Shown in pieces: positions 1 to 4,868 of a stretch of DNA of 5,072 nucleotides. The stretch comes from Hyphomicrobiales bacterium (GTDB lineage Bacteria; Pseudomonadota; Alphaproteobacteria; Rhizobiales; Beijerinckiaceae), in NCBI GenBank assembly GCA_028290085.1, contig JAQGKN010000060.1:1-5072 (forward strand), in the 5' to 3' direction. Both the position numbers and the translations under genes were made by a program. The notes under the pieces are model-generated. The model did not search any database. It was not told the DNA's origin and saw only the letters and a program-made list of their open reading frames with translations. Numbering within the stretch: position 1 is the stretch's first letter; each line of letters begins with the position of its first letter.

Positions 1-927
1 GTTGGTGACGTCCCCCACCGCATAGATCGAGGGAATGTTGGTGCGCGCGTAGGCGTCGACCTTGATCGCGCCGACATGGTCGCAGGCGACACCAGCGTTC
101 TCGAGCCCCAGGGCCTGCGTGTGGGGACGCCGCCCGGTAGCCAGCAGGACCTGATCGAAGACACGGGTCTCGTCGCCTGTCAGCGCGACGGTGAGTCCGT
201 CAGCGCTCTTCTCGATGCTCAGCGGGAGGGTGCCGGAGAGAATCTCGATGCCCGCATGGGTCAGCTCGGTGCGAAGGCCGTCGCGCAGATCGTCGTCGAA
301 ACCGCGCAGAACATTTTCGCCCCGAAAAACAAGGGTCACCTTGGTGCCGAGCCGTGCGAAGAGGCTGGCGAATTCCACCGCGATATAGCCGCCACCGATG
401 ACGAGCATGCGTGCCGGAAAGACAGGCAGATCGAACAATTCATTCGAGGTGATCGTCAGGTCGAGGCCGGGGATGCCGGGTTCCAGCACCGGCGTGCCAC
501 CGGTTGCCACAAGTATTTTGCCCGCGCGAATTTCGCGGCCGTCCGAGACCAGACGCACAGTGTGCGCGTCGAGGATCTCGGCGCGCGATTGCACGATCTG
601 CACGCCAGCATTGGCGAGGTTATTGCTGTAGATCTGCGAGAGACGCGAAATTTCGCGCTCCTTGGCGGCGACGAGTTTGCTCCAGTCAAAGGTGGGCTTT
701 TCCGGCAAGGTCCAGCCGTAGCCCTCGGCATCGGCGAAATCGTCTGCGAAGCGGCTTGCATAGACATAGAGTTTCTTGGGCACGCAGCCGCGAATGACGC
801 AGGTGCCGCCCATGCGAAACTCTTCGGCGATCATGACGGAAGCGCCGTGTCCAGCCGAGATCCGGGCTGCGCGCACGCCACCCGAACCACCGCCGATGAC
901 AAACAGATCGACGTCGTATGGCTTCAT
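1..927 (-). CDS. gor: Glutathione-disulfide reductase, N-terminal 309 residues (cut by window edge)
   Basis: Cytoplasmic FAD flavoenzyme that reduces glutathione disulfide to glutathione with NADPH. Visible motifs in order: FAD dinucleotide-binding IGGGSGG (residues 11-17); redox-active disulfide in GGTCVIRGCVPKK (Cys43 and Cys48); ATGG (141-144); NADPH-binding GGGYIA (178-183), followed by Arg202 and Arg208 in FRGENVLR, which match the two arginines that select NADPH over NADH in E. coli Gor; ATGRRP (263-268); and the second FAD motif IYAVGD (301-306). GGTCVIRGCVPKK and the NADPH arginines favour glutathione reductase over dihydrolipoamide or mercuric reductase. Family members are about 450-460 residues, so roughly the last third (dimer interface and the catalytic His-Glu) lies beyond base 1. 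The ATG at 927 follows GAGGGG with 5 nt spacing. It is the last visible gene of the rpiA-DUF2059-gor run, 36 nt after the DUF2059 stop codon. Confidence 0.96.
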   Translation of the reverse strand, partial: MKPYDVDLFVIGGGSGGVRAARISAGHGASVMIAEEFRMGGTCVIRGCVPKKLYVYASRFADDFADAEGYGWTLPEKPTFDWSKLVAAKEREISRLSQIYSNNLANAGVQIVQSRAEILDAHTVRLVSDGREIRAGKILVATGGTPVLEPGIPGLDLTITSNELFDLPVFPARMLVIGGGYIAVEFASLFARLGTKVTLVFRGENVLRGFDDDLRDGLRTELTHAGIEILSGTLPLSIEKSADGLTVALTGDETRVFDQVLLATGRRPHTQALGLENAGVACDHVGAIKVDAYARTNIPSIYAVGDVTN

Positions 928-963
928 GATCGCCCCTCGTTCACGCTCCAATCCCAGGAAAGA

Positions 964-1500
964 TCAGAGGTCGTGACCCTTCTTCTTCATTTCGGCGCGA
1001 ACCCGGTCCATCATTTCGACGGAGAGCACGCGGTTCCACGCGTCCAGACCGGCAACGATGCGGCTGAGAATGAGCGGCTGGAGGTCGGTGTAATGCTTGC
1101 CTGCGCTGGTCTTCAGGAAGGCCAGCGTTTCCTTCAGTTCAGACTCCGGCATGGCAGTGGCGACGAGGCGTGCCGCGTAATCGATCATCTCTTCGTTGCG
1201 CTTGGTGAACTCGGGCGCGATCTTCTCCTTCATCACCGCATTCATGTCGGCGAGGAGTTCGGGGCGCGTGCGCGTGAGGTTGCCCTGCAACTCGTTGAGC
1301 ATGGCCGGGATGAAGGGGTCGAAGGTCTTGGAGATGCCGGTGAGCCCGACGATTTCCTTGGCCGTGGCGAACTGCGTGTCCGAAATGGCGGGCGTCGGCG
1401 GCAGGTAGTTCGGCTGCGCCGGCTGCTGTGCCAGCACGGGGGTGGCCAGAATGGTCAGAAACGCAAGCGCCAGAGCGCGCGACGAAAGGTTGAGCTTCAC
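964..1500 (-). CDS. Exported DUF2059 domain protein
   Basis: A 178-residue protein of unknown function, predicted to be periplasmic. Residues 1-24 form a classic Sec signal peptide: Lys2, a hydrophobic core (ALALAFLTILATPV) and a likely signal peptidase I site VLA|QQ after residue 24. A short Pro/Gln-rich linker follows (25-40), then an all-helical, charged mature domain. The stretch about 92-155, with IAPEFTKRNEEMIDYAARL and ESELKETLAFLKTSAGKHY, is what identifies DUF2059, a family common in proteobacterial envelopes with no established biochemical activity. It has no cysteine, no lipobox and no further membrane segment. The start is GTG at 1500, supported by AGGAGAG 6 nt upstream; that start also gives a complete signal peptide. 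It lies 31 nt after rpiA and 36 nt before gor on the same strand, so it is probably co-transcribed. The location inside a sugar-phosphate/glutathione operon is conserved-looking, but a functional link is only inference. Confidence 0.88.
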   Translation of the reverse strand: MKLNLSSRALALAFLTILATPVLAQQPAQPNYLPPTPAISDTQFATAKEIVGLTGISKTFDPFIPAMLNELQGNLTRTRPELLADMNAVMKEKIAPEFTKRNEEMIDYAARLVATAMPESELKETLAFLKTSAGKHYTDLQPLILSRIVAGLDAWNRVLSVEMMDRVRAEMKKKGHDL

Positions 1501-1506
1501 GGTTTT

Positions 1507-1513
1507 CTCTCCT
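1507..1513 (-). promoter_or_regulatory. Shine-Dalgarno site that decides the GTG start of the DUF2059 gene
   Basis: Reading the minus strand, AGGAGAG lies 6 nt before the GTG at 1500. It fixes this GTG as the start in preference to any internal ATG, and the resulting N-terminus is a complete signal peptide. Confidence 0.75.
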
Positions 1514-1531
1514 GCACGGATAAGAGCATTC

Positions 1532-2239
1532 TTAGATCAGATCGCCGATGACTTCGACACCGGCGGCGTCAGCAACGATGATCGTTTTCGCAAGTCCAAT
1601 GAAGAGACCGTGCTCGACGACGCCTGGAATGGCATTGAGGCCGCGCGCGAGTCCTTCGGGGTCGGGGATGGCCCCGAACGAACAATCCAGAATGGCGTGA
1701 CAGCCATCCGTGACCAAAACGTGGCCATGGGCGTCGAGGCGCACGACGACAAAGCCTGAGCAGCCAGCCTCGCCCGAGATGCGGACGACGTGACGGCGCG
1801 TGGATTCCAGGCCGAAGAGATCGACCTCGACGGGTAGCGGGAAGCGGCCGCGGGGCGCGACCTGCGTGGCCCGGGCGGTACCGCCCACCAGGCGCGCCGA
1901 GGCGGCCGCAACGATCTTCTCGCGCAAAAGCGCCGCGCCGCCACCCTTGATGAGGCGCAGCATGGGATCGAATTCGTCAGCGCCATCGACTGTAAGGTCG
2001 AGTTCGGGCGTCTCGTCGAGGGTCGAGAGCGGGATGTTCAGGCTCAGCGCCTGCTCGCGGGTGCGCTCGGAGGTCGGCACTCCGACAACTTTCAGCCCCT
2101 GCGCGACGCGCTCACCAAGCAGCGCCACGAAATGGGCCGCAGTTGACCCGGTCCCAAGGCCGAGGCGCATGCCGGGGCGCACGAATTCCAGCGCGCGGGC
2201 AGCCGCGAGACGTTTGGCGGCATCGGCTGGGTCGGTCAT
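1532..2239 (-). CDS. rpiA: Ribose-5-phosphate isomerase A, with an altered substrate loop
   Basis: Cytoplasmic enzyme that interconverts ribose 5-phosphate and ribulose 5-phosphate in the pentose-phosphate (and, where present, Calvin) pathway. The 235-residue length is normal. Motifs seen: phosphate-binding GLGTGSTA (27-34), VPTSE (54-58), VDGADEFD (84-91) carrying the two catalytic aspartates (85 and 88), IKGGG with Lys98, LLREKIV with the catalytic Glu107, FPLPVEV (133-139), and the C-terminal VTDG...ILD and [10 protein letters not shown]. The start is ATG at 2239 with GGAG 5 nt upstream; the frame stays open 47 codons further but that extension looks unlike RpiA. Oddity: the loop that in E. 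coli reads IADASK (Asp118, Lys121, both conserved) here reads [10 protein letters not shown] (118-127), so both residues are missing, with no shift in length. No single frameshift restores the motif in another frame. It begins the rpiA-DUF2059-gor run. Identity is sure; full activity is less so. Confidence 0.95.
   Translation of the reverse strand: MTDPADAAKRLAAARALEFVRPGMRLGLGTGSTAAHFVALLGERVAQGLKVVGVPTSERTREQALSLNIPLSTLDETPELDLTVDGADEFDPMLRLIKGGGAALLREKIVAAASARLVGGTARATQVAPRGRFPLPVEVDLFGLESTRRHVVRISGEAGCSGFVVVRLDAHGHVLVTDGCHAILDCSFGAIPDPEGLARGLNAIPGVVEHGLFIGLAKTIIVADAAGVEVIGDLI
1873..1886. repeat. 14-bp perfect palindrome inside rpiA
   Basis: The 14 bases centred between 1879 and 1880 (GGGCGG-TA-CCGCCC) equal their own reverse complement. 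In rpiA they run from the last base of codon 118 to the first base of codon 123, precisely the codons where the conserved IADxxK loop is lost. An overlapping CCCGGG lies at 1870-1875, with further GC palindromes close by (1844-1851, 1891-1898 and 1902-1909). No function is evident. It may be chance in GC-rich coding DNA, or a hint of a local rearrangement or sequencing artefact. Confidence 0.6.
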
Positions 2240-2336
2240 GAACGCTCCGGCTTGTCGGATTTCGCACAGGGCAAAACGTGCGTGGCGATTAGCGGCTTCC
2301 AGAGCGAAAGGCAAATCGCGCGACAGCCGGGAGAGG
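2240..2336. other. Gap between exported protein gene and rpiA
   Basis: These 97 bp hold the rpiA Shine-Dalgarno (GGAG at 2245-2248, minus strand). On the minus strand AGCC and GGCT could pair around a 6-nt loop just after the exported-protein stop codon, but the stem is only 4 bp and no run of T follows, so a terminator is not supported. Whether rpiA has its own promoter here is not visible. Confidence 0.4.
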
Positions 2337-2708
2337 CTATTTCGCCTGGGGCGTGCAAACAACCTGATCGTTGAGCACATAACAAATTGCCATGGTGCCC
2401 GTGCGCAGGTCGACGCGGAAGACGCCGCCTTCCCGTTCGTGGCGCGAGGCGATGAGGCCGTATTCGCTGGAGGGCTGGGCGCCCGCGCCCTCGCCGGAGG
2501 GGTAGCAGAGGGTCACGCCGACCGAGTTTTCCTTCAGGCCGTATTGGCACGCGCCGATTTCACCGGTCGCCTTGTCGAGACGGTAGACTCGGTTGAGGTC
2601 GATTTCGGGCGCCGCCAGAAATTCGTAATTGGCCGCCGCGGCGAGACCGGTTCCGCCAAGAAGCGCAATCAGGGCGAGGACCGGGTGGGCAGTCGAGGGG
2701 CGCAGCAT
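2337..2708 (-). CDS. Small exported protein with two Cys-containing YRLD-TG repeats, function unknown
   Basis: I do not recognise a named family. The 123-residue product has a signal peptide (Arg3, hydrophobic core [16 protein letters not shown], cleavage probably near residues 25-26), so it is likely periplasmic. The mature part holds an internal duplication: [14 protein letters not shown] (41-54) followed by VTLCYP (65-70), and [14 protein letters not shown] (96-109) followed by VVCTP (116-120). The Asp-to-Cys spacing is 9 in both copies. The four cysteines (54, 68, 109, 118) could form one disulfide per repeat. The Y-x-L-D-x-x-T-G pattern resembles single blades of PQQ/WD-type beta-propellers, but two repeats cannot close a propeller. 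The start is ATG at 2708 with AGAGG 6 nt upstream. It is transcribed in the same direction as rpiA, 97 nt before it, so it might head the same transcript. No obvious terminator separates them. Confidence 0.78.
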   Translation of the reverse strand: MLRPSTAHPVLALIALLGGTGLAAAANYEFLAAPEIDLNRVYRLDKATGEIGACQYGLKENSVGVTLCYPSGEGAGAQPSSEYGLIASRHEREGGVFRVDLRTGTMAICYVLNDQVVCTPQAK

Positions 2709-2825
2709 GGAGAACCTCTGGGAATTCGATTCGCTTTGAGACGAGTCTAGATTCGATCTACGCAGAGGGCGCAAGACGACATGACGTGGGAACGGTTTGA
2801 CCCGGAACGATTTTCGCCCTAGGCG
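2709..2825. promoter_or_regulatory. Divergent intergenic region, presumed promoters for both sides
   Basis: These 117 bp separate the minus-strand exported protein gene from the plus-strand phosphatase gene, so promoters for both should lie here. On the minus strand TTGCGC and TCTAGA are separated by 17 nt; on the plus strand TTGAGA and TACGCA are also separated by 17 nt. Both match sigma-70 boxes only weakly and are suggestions. ATTCGAT occurs twice in the same direction (2724-2730 and 2751-2757), 27 bp apart. No riboswitch or other RNA structure is apparent. Confidence 0.35.
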
Positions 2826-3527
2826 ATGCGAATGCCACAGACATCCCCCCTGCTCGTCTTCGACCTCGATGGAACGCTCGCCGAAACGGCCGGCGATCTC
2901 GTCGCGACACTGAATGTCATTCTCGCCCGCGAGGGCCTTGCGCCCGTCGCGCTGGCGGATGCGCGCAAGATGGTCGGGGCTGGCGCTCGCGCGCTCATTC
3001 AACGGGGTTTTGAGGCAGGCGGCCGCTCGATCGAGGGGGCTGCTCTCGAAAATCTCTTCAAGGACTTCCTCACTTATTACGAAGCGCACATCGCCGATGA
3101 GAGCACCTTGTTCGACGGTGTGGTCGCCGCGCTCGACCGCTTCGAGGCAGCAGGCTGGGACTTCGCCGTGTGCACCAACAAGGTCGAGCATCCCTCCGTG
3201 CGGCTACTCGAGGCCCTTGGGATTCGCAATCGCTTCCGGGCGATCTGCGGGCAGGACACATTCACGGTCGACGGCGTCGCCATCTCGAAGCCGGATCCCC
3301 GCGCGCTGCTGATGACAATCGAGAAGGCGCGCGGCGTTCCCAATTGCGCAATTATGGTGGGGGATTCGCGGACCGACATCGACACGGCGAAGGCGGCGGG
3401 AATCCCGGTCGTTGCCGTCGACTTCGGCTATACCGACATGCCGGTCGCGCATTTCGGACCCGACAGCGTGATCGGCCATTTCGATGAATTATGGGATGCA
3501 GTGGCGCAGCTCAAGGCGTTCAACTGA
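2826..3527 (+). CDS. gph: HAD-superfamily phosphatase, phosphoglycolate phosphatase type
   Basis: A cytoplasmic 233-residue haloacid dehalogenase-family hydrolase. The four HAD motifs are intact: motif I FDLDGT (12-17) with nucleophile Asp13 and acid/base Asp15; motif II VCTNK with Thr117; motif III SKPDP with Lys155; motif IV GDSRTD with Asp180 and Asp184, which hold Mg2+. Residues about 20-90 form the helical C1 cap typical of the Gph/PGP group. Such enzymes hydrolyse 2-phosphoglycolate to glycolate and phosphate, but the group is promiscuous and the sequence alone does not fix the substrate; Gph is the best guess, helped by proximity to rpiA. Start: ATG at 2826 gives the longest product, but the only Shine-Dalgarno-like AGG (2821-2823) is just 2 nt away, and 8 nt from a second in-frame ATG at 2832, which may be the true start. 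It is followed 33 nt later by a small membrane protein gene on the same strand. Confidence 0.88.
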   Translation: MRMPQTSPLLVFDLDGTLAETAGDLVATLNVILAREGLAPVALADARKMVGAGARALIQRGFEAGGRSIEGAALENLFKDFLTYYEAHIADESTLFDGVVAALDRFEAAGWDFAVCTNKVEHPSVRLLEALGIRNRFRAICGQDTFTVDGVAISKPDPRALLMTIEKARGVPNCAIMVGDSRTDIDTAKAAGIPVVAVDFGYTDMPVAHFGPDSVIGHFDELWDAVAQLKAFN

Positions 3528-3550
3528 GCACACATCCCCAAGAGCTGGTT

Positions 3551-3555
3551 AGGAG
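3551..3555 (+). promoter_or_regulatory. Shine-Dalgarno site for the 54-residue membrane protein
   Basis: A perfect AGGAG lies 5 nt before GTG at 3561. It is the main evidence that this short reading frame is translated and that GTG, rather than the in-frame ATG ten codons later, is its start. Confidence 0.7.
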
Positions 3556-3560
3556 TTGAC

Positions 3561-3725
3561 GTGATCAAGGACAAGAAGCTCGCTGCCGGCATGCTCGTCG
3601 GCTTCGTCATCGGCGTGCTCTGGGGCGTGATTGACGGCGTGTCGCCGGGCGAAGCCTTTTTGCGGGGCTCCATCGCAGTGTTCTGCACGCTAATCACCTA
3701 CCCGCTCTGGCGCACGCGCAAATAA
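3561..3725 (+). CDS. Small two-helix inner-membrane protein, function unknown
   Basis: A 54-residue protein not assigned to any family I recognise. It starts at GTG behind AGGAG and ends at TAA. The N-terminus is basic (IKDKK), followed by a Gly-rich hydrophobic helix at about 8-25 (LAAGMLVGFVIGVLWGVI), a short turn with DGVSPGEAF, a second hydrophobic helix at about 36-50 (GSIAVFCTLITYPLW) and a basic tail RTRK. The positive-inside rule suggests a hairpin with both ends in the cytoplasm. The GxxxG-like spacing in helix 1 (Gly10, Gly14, Gly18) would favour helix packing or oligomerisation. It lies 33 nt downstream of the phosphatase on the same strand and may share its transcript. It meets the VOC gene tail to tail with only 8 nt between stop codons. 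Short length and the GTG start make it easy to overlook. Confidence 0.72.
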   Translation: MIKDKKLAAGMLVGFVIGVLWGVIDGVSPGEAFLRGSIAVFCTLITYPLWRTRK

Positions 3726-3733
3726 TCTGCGGC

Positions 3734-4090
3734 TCACTCGCTCGAGGGCTGGCCGAAGCGCAGATGATTGCCGAAGGGATCGCGCAATTCAAACTCGCGC
3801 ATATGCCACGGCATTTCGACGGCGGGATCAATCGGCGCGTCAAAACTGGCCACGAACTCGGCGTGCAGGCGATCGATGTCGGGCGTCCGCATGTAGCAAT
3901 TTGCAGCCGTATGGGGCGCGTGAACGCCGACACGGCCAAGATGCAGCTCGAGCCCGCCGCGCTCAACAACGAAATAGTCGCTGCCTACGTGCGCGGTTGC
4001 AAAACCCAGCCTGCGATAAAAGGTGAGCGTCTGGTCGGCGTCCTCATATGGGAGCACCGGAATCAGCGACCAAATCAAACGATGTGGCAT
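3734..4090 (-). CDS. VOC-family protein, glyoxalase/bleomycin-resistance type
   Basis: A 118-residue cytoplasmic protein of the vicinal oxygen chelate fold, built from two beta-alpha-beta-beta-beta modules. Module 1 opens with LIPVLPYEDADQTLTFYRRL (9-28), a signature of bleomycin-resistance-like members, and contains RGGLELHLG (44-52). Module 2 has CYMRTPDIDRLHAEF (65-79), and PWHMREFELRDPFGNHLRFG (94-113), the usual C-terminal signature. The family includes lyases, dioxygenases and drug-binding proteins. The subgroup resembles the BLMA/Ble type, which sequesters ligands without metal, but the ligand cannot be read from the sequence, and a resistance role should not be assumed. The start is ATG at 4090. 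Its Shine-Dalgarno GAGGTG (4093-4098) lies inside the last codons of the upstream Ntn-hydrolase gene, whose TGA ends one base before this ATG (TGAAATG), so the two are probably translationally coupled. Confidence 0.87.
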   Translation of the reverse strand: MPHRLIWSLIPVLPYEDADQTLTFYRRLGFATAHVGSDYFVVERGGLELHLGRVGVHAPHTAANCYMRTPDIDRLHAEFVASFDAPIDPAVEMPWHMREFELRDPFGNHLRFGQPSSE

Positions 4091-4091
4091 T

Positions 4092-4868
4092 TCACCTCGC
4101 AGACTGGAGCGAGCTGGATGAGAGCCGTTTGCGCTGAACCCACCGAAAACCCTCGTGCCGCGTGATCACAGCCATATCGATGGGGCCGCCGACGGTCTTG
4201 GGCTGTAGATCTGCTCTGAAGCGCACGTAATCAACGGTGGTATCCATCAGAAACCGGGTGAGGTCGATCGCGTCGTGAATTGGCATTCCAGGCGTCACAA
4301 GCGTGGGGCTGCTTGGTTCGGGCGGATGATTGCTACCTTCTGCCCAGTCGCTCGCCGCGGATGCCTGAAAGTCGTCGCTGAGCAGACGATGAATGCATTC
4401 GCCTGAACCTTCCCAGCAAATGCCGTACTCGCTCGGCGACCAGATCTGCGAAACCGTGACCCCTTCGGTCGAATCGAACACGAGGTTCCAGACTTCCGGC
4501 GTGTCGCTGCCGATCGAATAACCCGCAATAATGAGCGTGGTGCGGATCTTGGCGACCTGCATCGGAGCCATTGATCTCAGGTAATCCTGCAGTCCGCGCA
4601 CTGCCGATTCGACCGTGAAGGAACCGCGGGCAAATCCGTTCGTCGCGCCCGGCCGCGAAATGGCCTGGGCGCCAAAATCCTTGAGGATGTCGATGAAGGC
4701 CTTGTTTCCAATAGCCCCGTCGCCTGCCAGCAGGACACCGATCGGCATGCCTTTGAGGAGTTGCATTGTCTTCTGTGCGGAATAATAGAGCTGCCCGCGA
4801 TGCTGGACAGCGCTATCCGATGCGAGAACCACACCGTCCTGGACCGAAATTGAGATGACAATTGTCAC
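4092..4868 (-). CDS. Proteasome-beta-like Ntn hydrolase (orphan)
   Basis: About 258 residues, most like the proteasome beta/HslV branch of N-terminal nucleophile hydrolases. I take GTG at 4868 as start: the product then begins Met-Thr-Ile-Val, and Met removal would expose Thr1 as in HslV. Counting from this Thr, DGVVLASDSA gives Asp17, and AQK gives a Lys at 32, close to the proteasome Lys33. Further family-like blocks are VLLAGDG (start of the segment before the first long helix), LIIAGYSIGSDTPEVWNLVFD...EG (a strand pair like the proteasome G-x-D-x-x-P-x-L-Y), WEGSGECIHRLL (like the GSG-helix carrying Ser129), HDAIDLTRFLMDTTVDYV (late helix) and TVGGPIDMAVIT (final strand). A polar insert rich in Ser/Pro follows the GSG helix. 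An alternative GTG at 4916 adds 16 residues and would act as a propeptide. Neither start has a good Shine-Dalgarno. No ATPase partner (HslU-like) is in view, so a free-standing peptidase or amidohydrolase is inference. The VOC gene follows directly. Confidence 0.75.
   Translation of the reverse strand: MTIVISISVQDGVVLASDSAVQHRGQLYYSAQKTMQLLKGMPIGVLLAGDGAIGNKAFIDILKDFGAQAISRPGATNGFARGSFTVESAVRGLQDYLRSMAPMQVAKIRTTLIIAGYSIGSDTPEVWNLVFDSTEGVTVSQIWSPSEYGICWEGSGECIHRLLSDDFQASAASDWAEGSNHPPEPSSPTLVTPGMPIHDAIDLTRFLMDTTVDYVRFRADLQPKTVGGPIDMAVITRHEGFRWVQRKRLSSSSLQSAR

Noticed and set aside
76..1551. A 491-codon plus-strand open frame opposite gor and the DUF2059 gene
   Set aside because: It runs antisense across two well-supported genes and their gap, has no recognisable domain, and its composition (Arg, Gly, Glu, His-rich) is typical of the frame opposite GC-rich codons.
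1844..1909. Synthetic polylinker or cloning scar, from the cluster of octamer palindromes
   Set aside because: The palindromes encode conserved RpiA residues in frame (AAAS-R and G-RF), and the same octamer also appears inside the phosphatase gene, so local GC bias is a sufficient explanation.
1841..1920. Compensating frameshifts in rpiA to explain the odd loop
   Set aside because: I translated the other two frames across the loop and neither yields an I-A-D-x-x-K motif, and the loop length matches the family, so no simple indel pair is supported.
2240..2380. Longer RpiA start at 2380
   Set aside because: The extra 47 residues are Arg-rich and unlike RpiA, and overlap the end of the upstream gene. 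The ATG at 2239 has GGAG and gives the normal family length.
1800..2750. A 316-codon plus-strand open frame opposite rpiA and the exported protein gene
   Set aside because: Low-complexity Arg/Ser/Ala-rich product, antisense to RpiA with its clear motifs, and no family resemblance.
2709..3191. Extension of the exported-protein frame upstream to base 3191
   Set aside because: The extension runs antisense through the phosphatase gene. The ATG at 2708 has a Shine-Dalgarno and gives an immediate signal peptide.
3726..3760. Bidirectional terminator between the convergent genes
   Set aside because: CTCGAG is palindromic here, but there is no stem longer than about 3-4 bp and no flanking T or A run.
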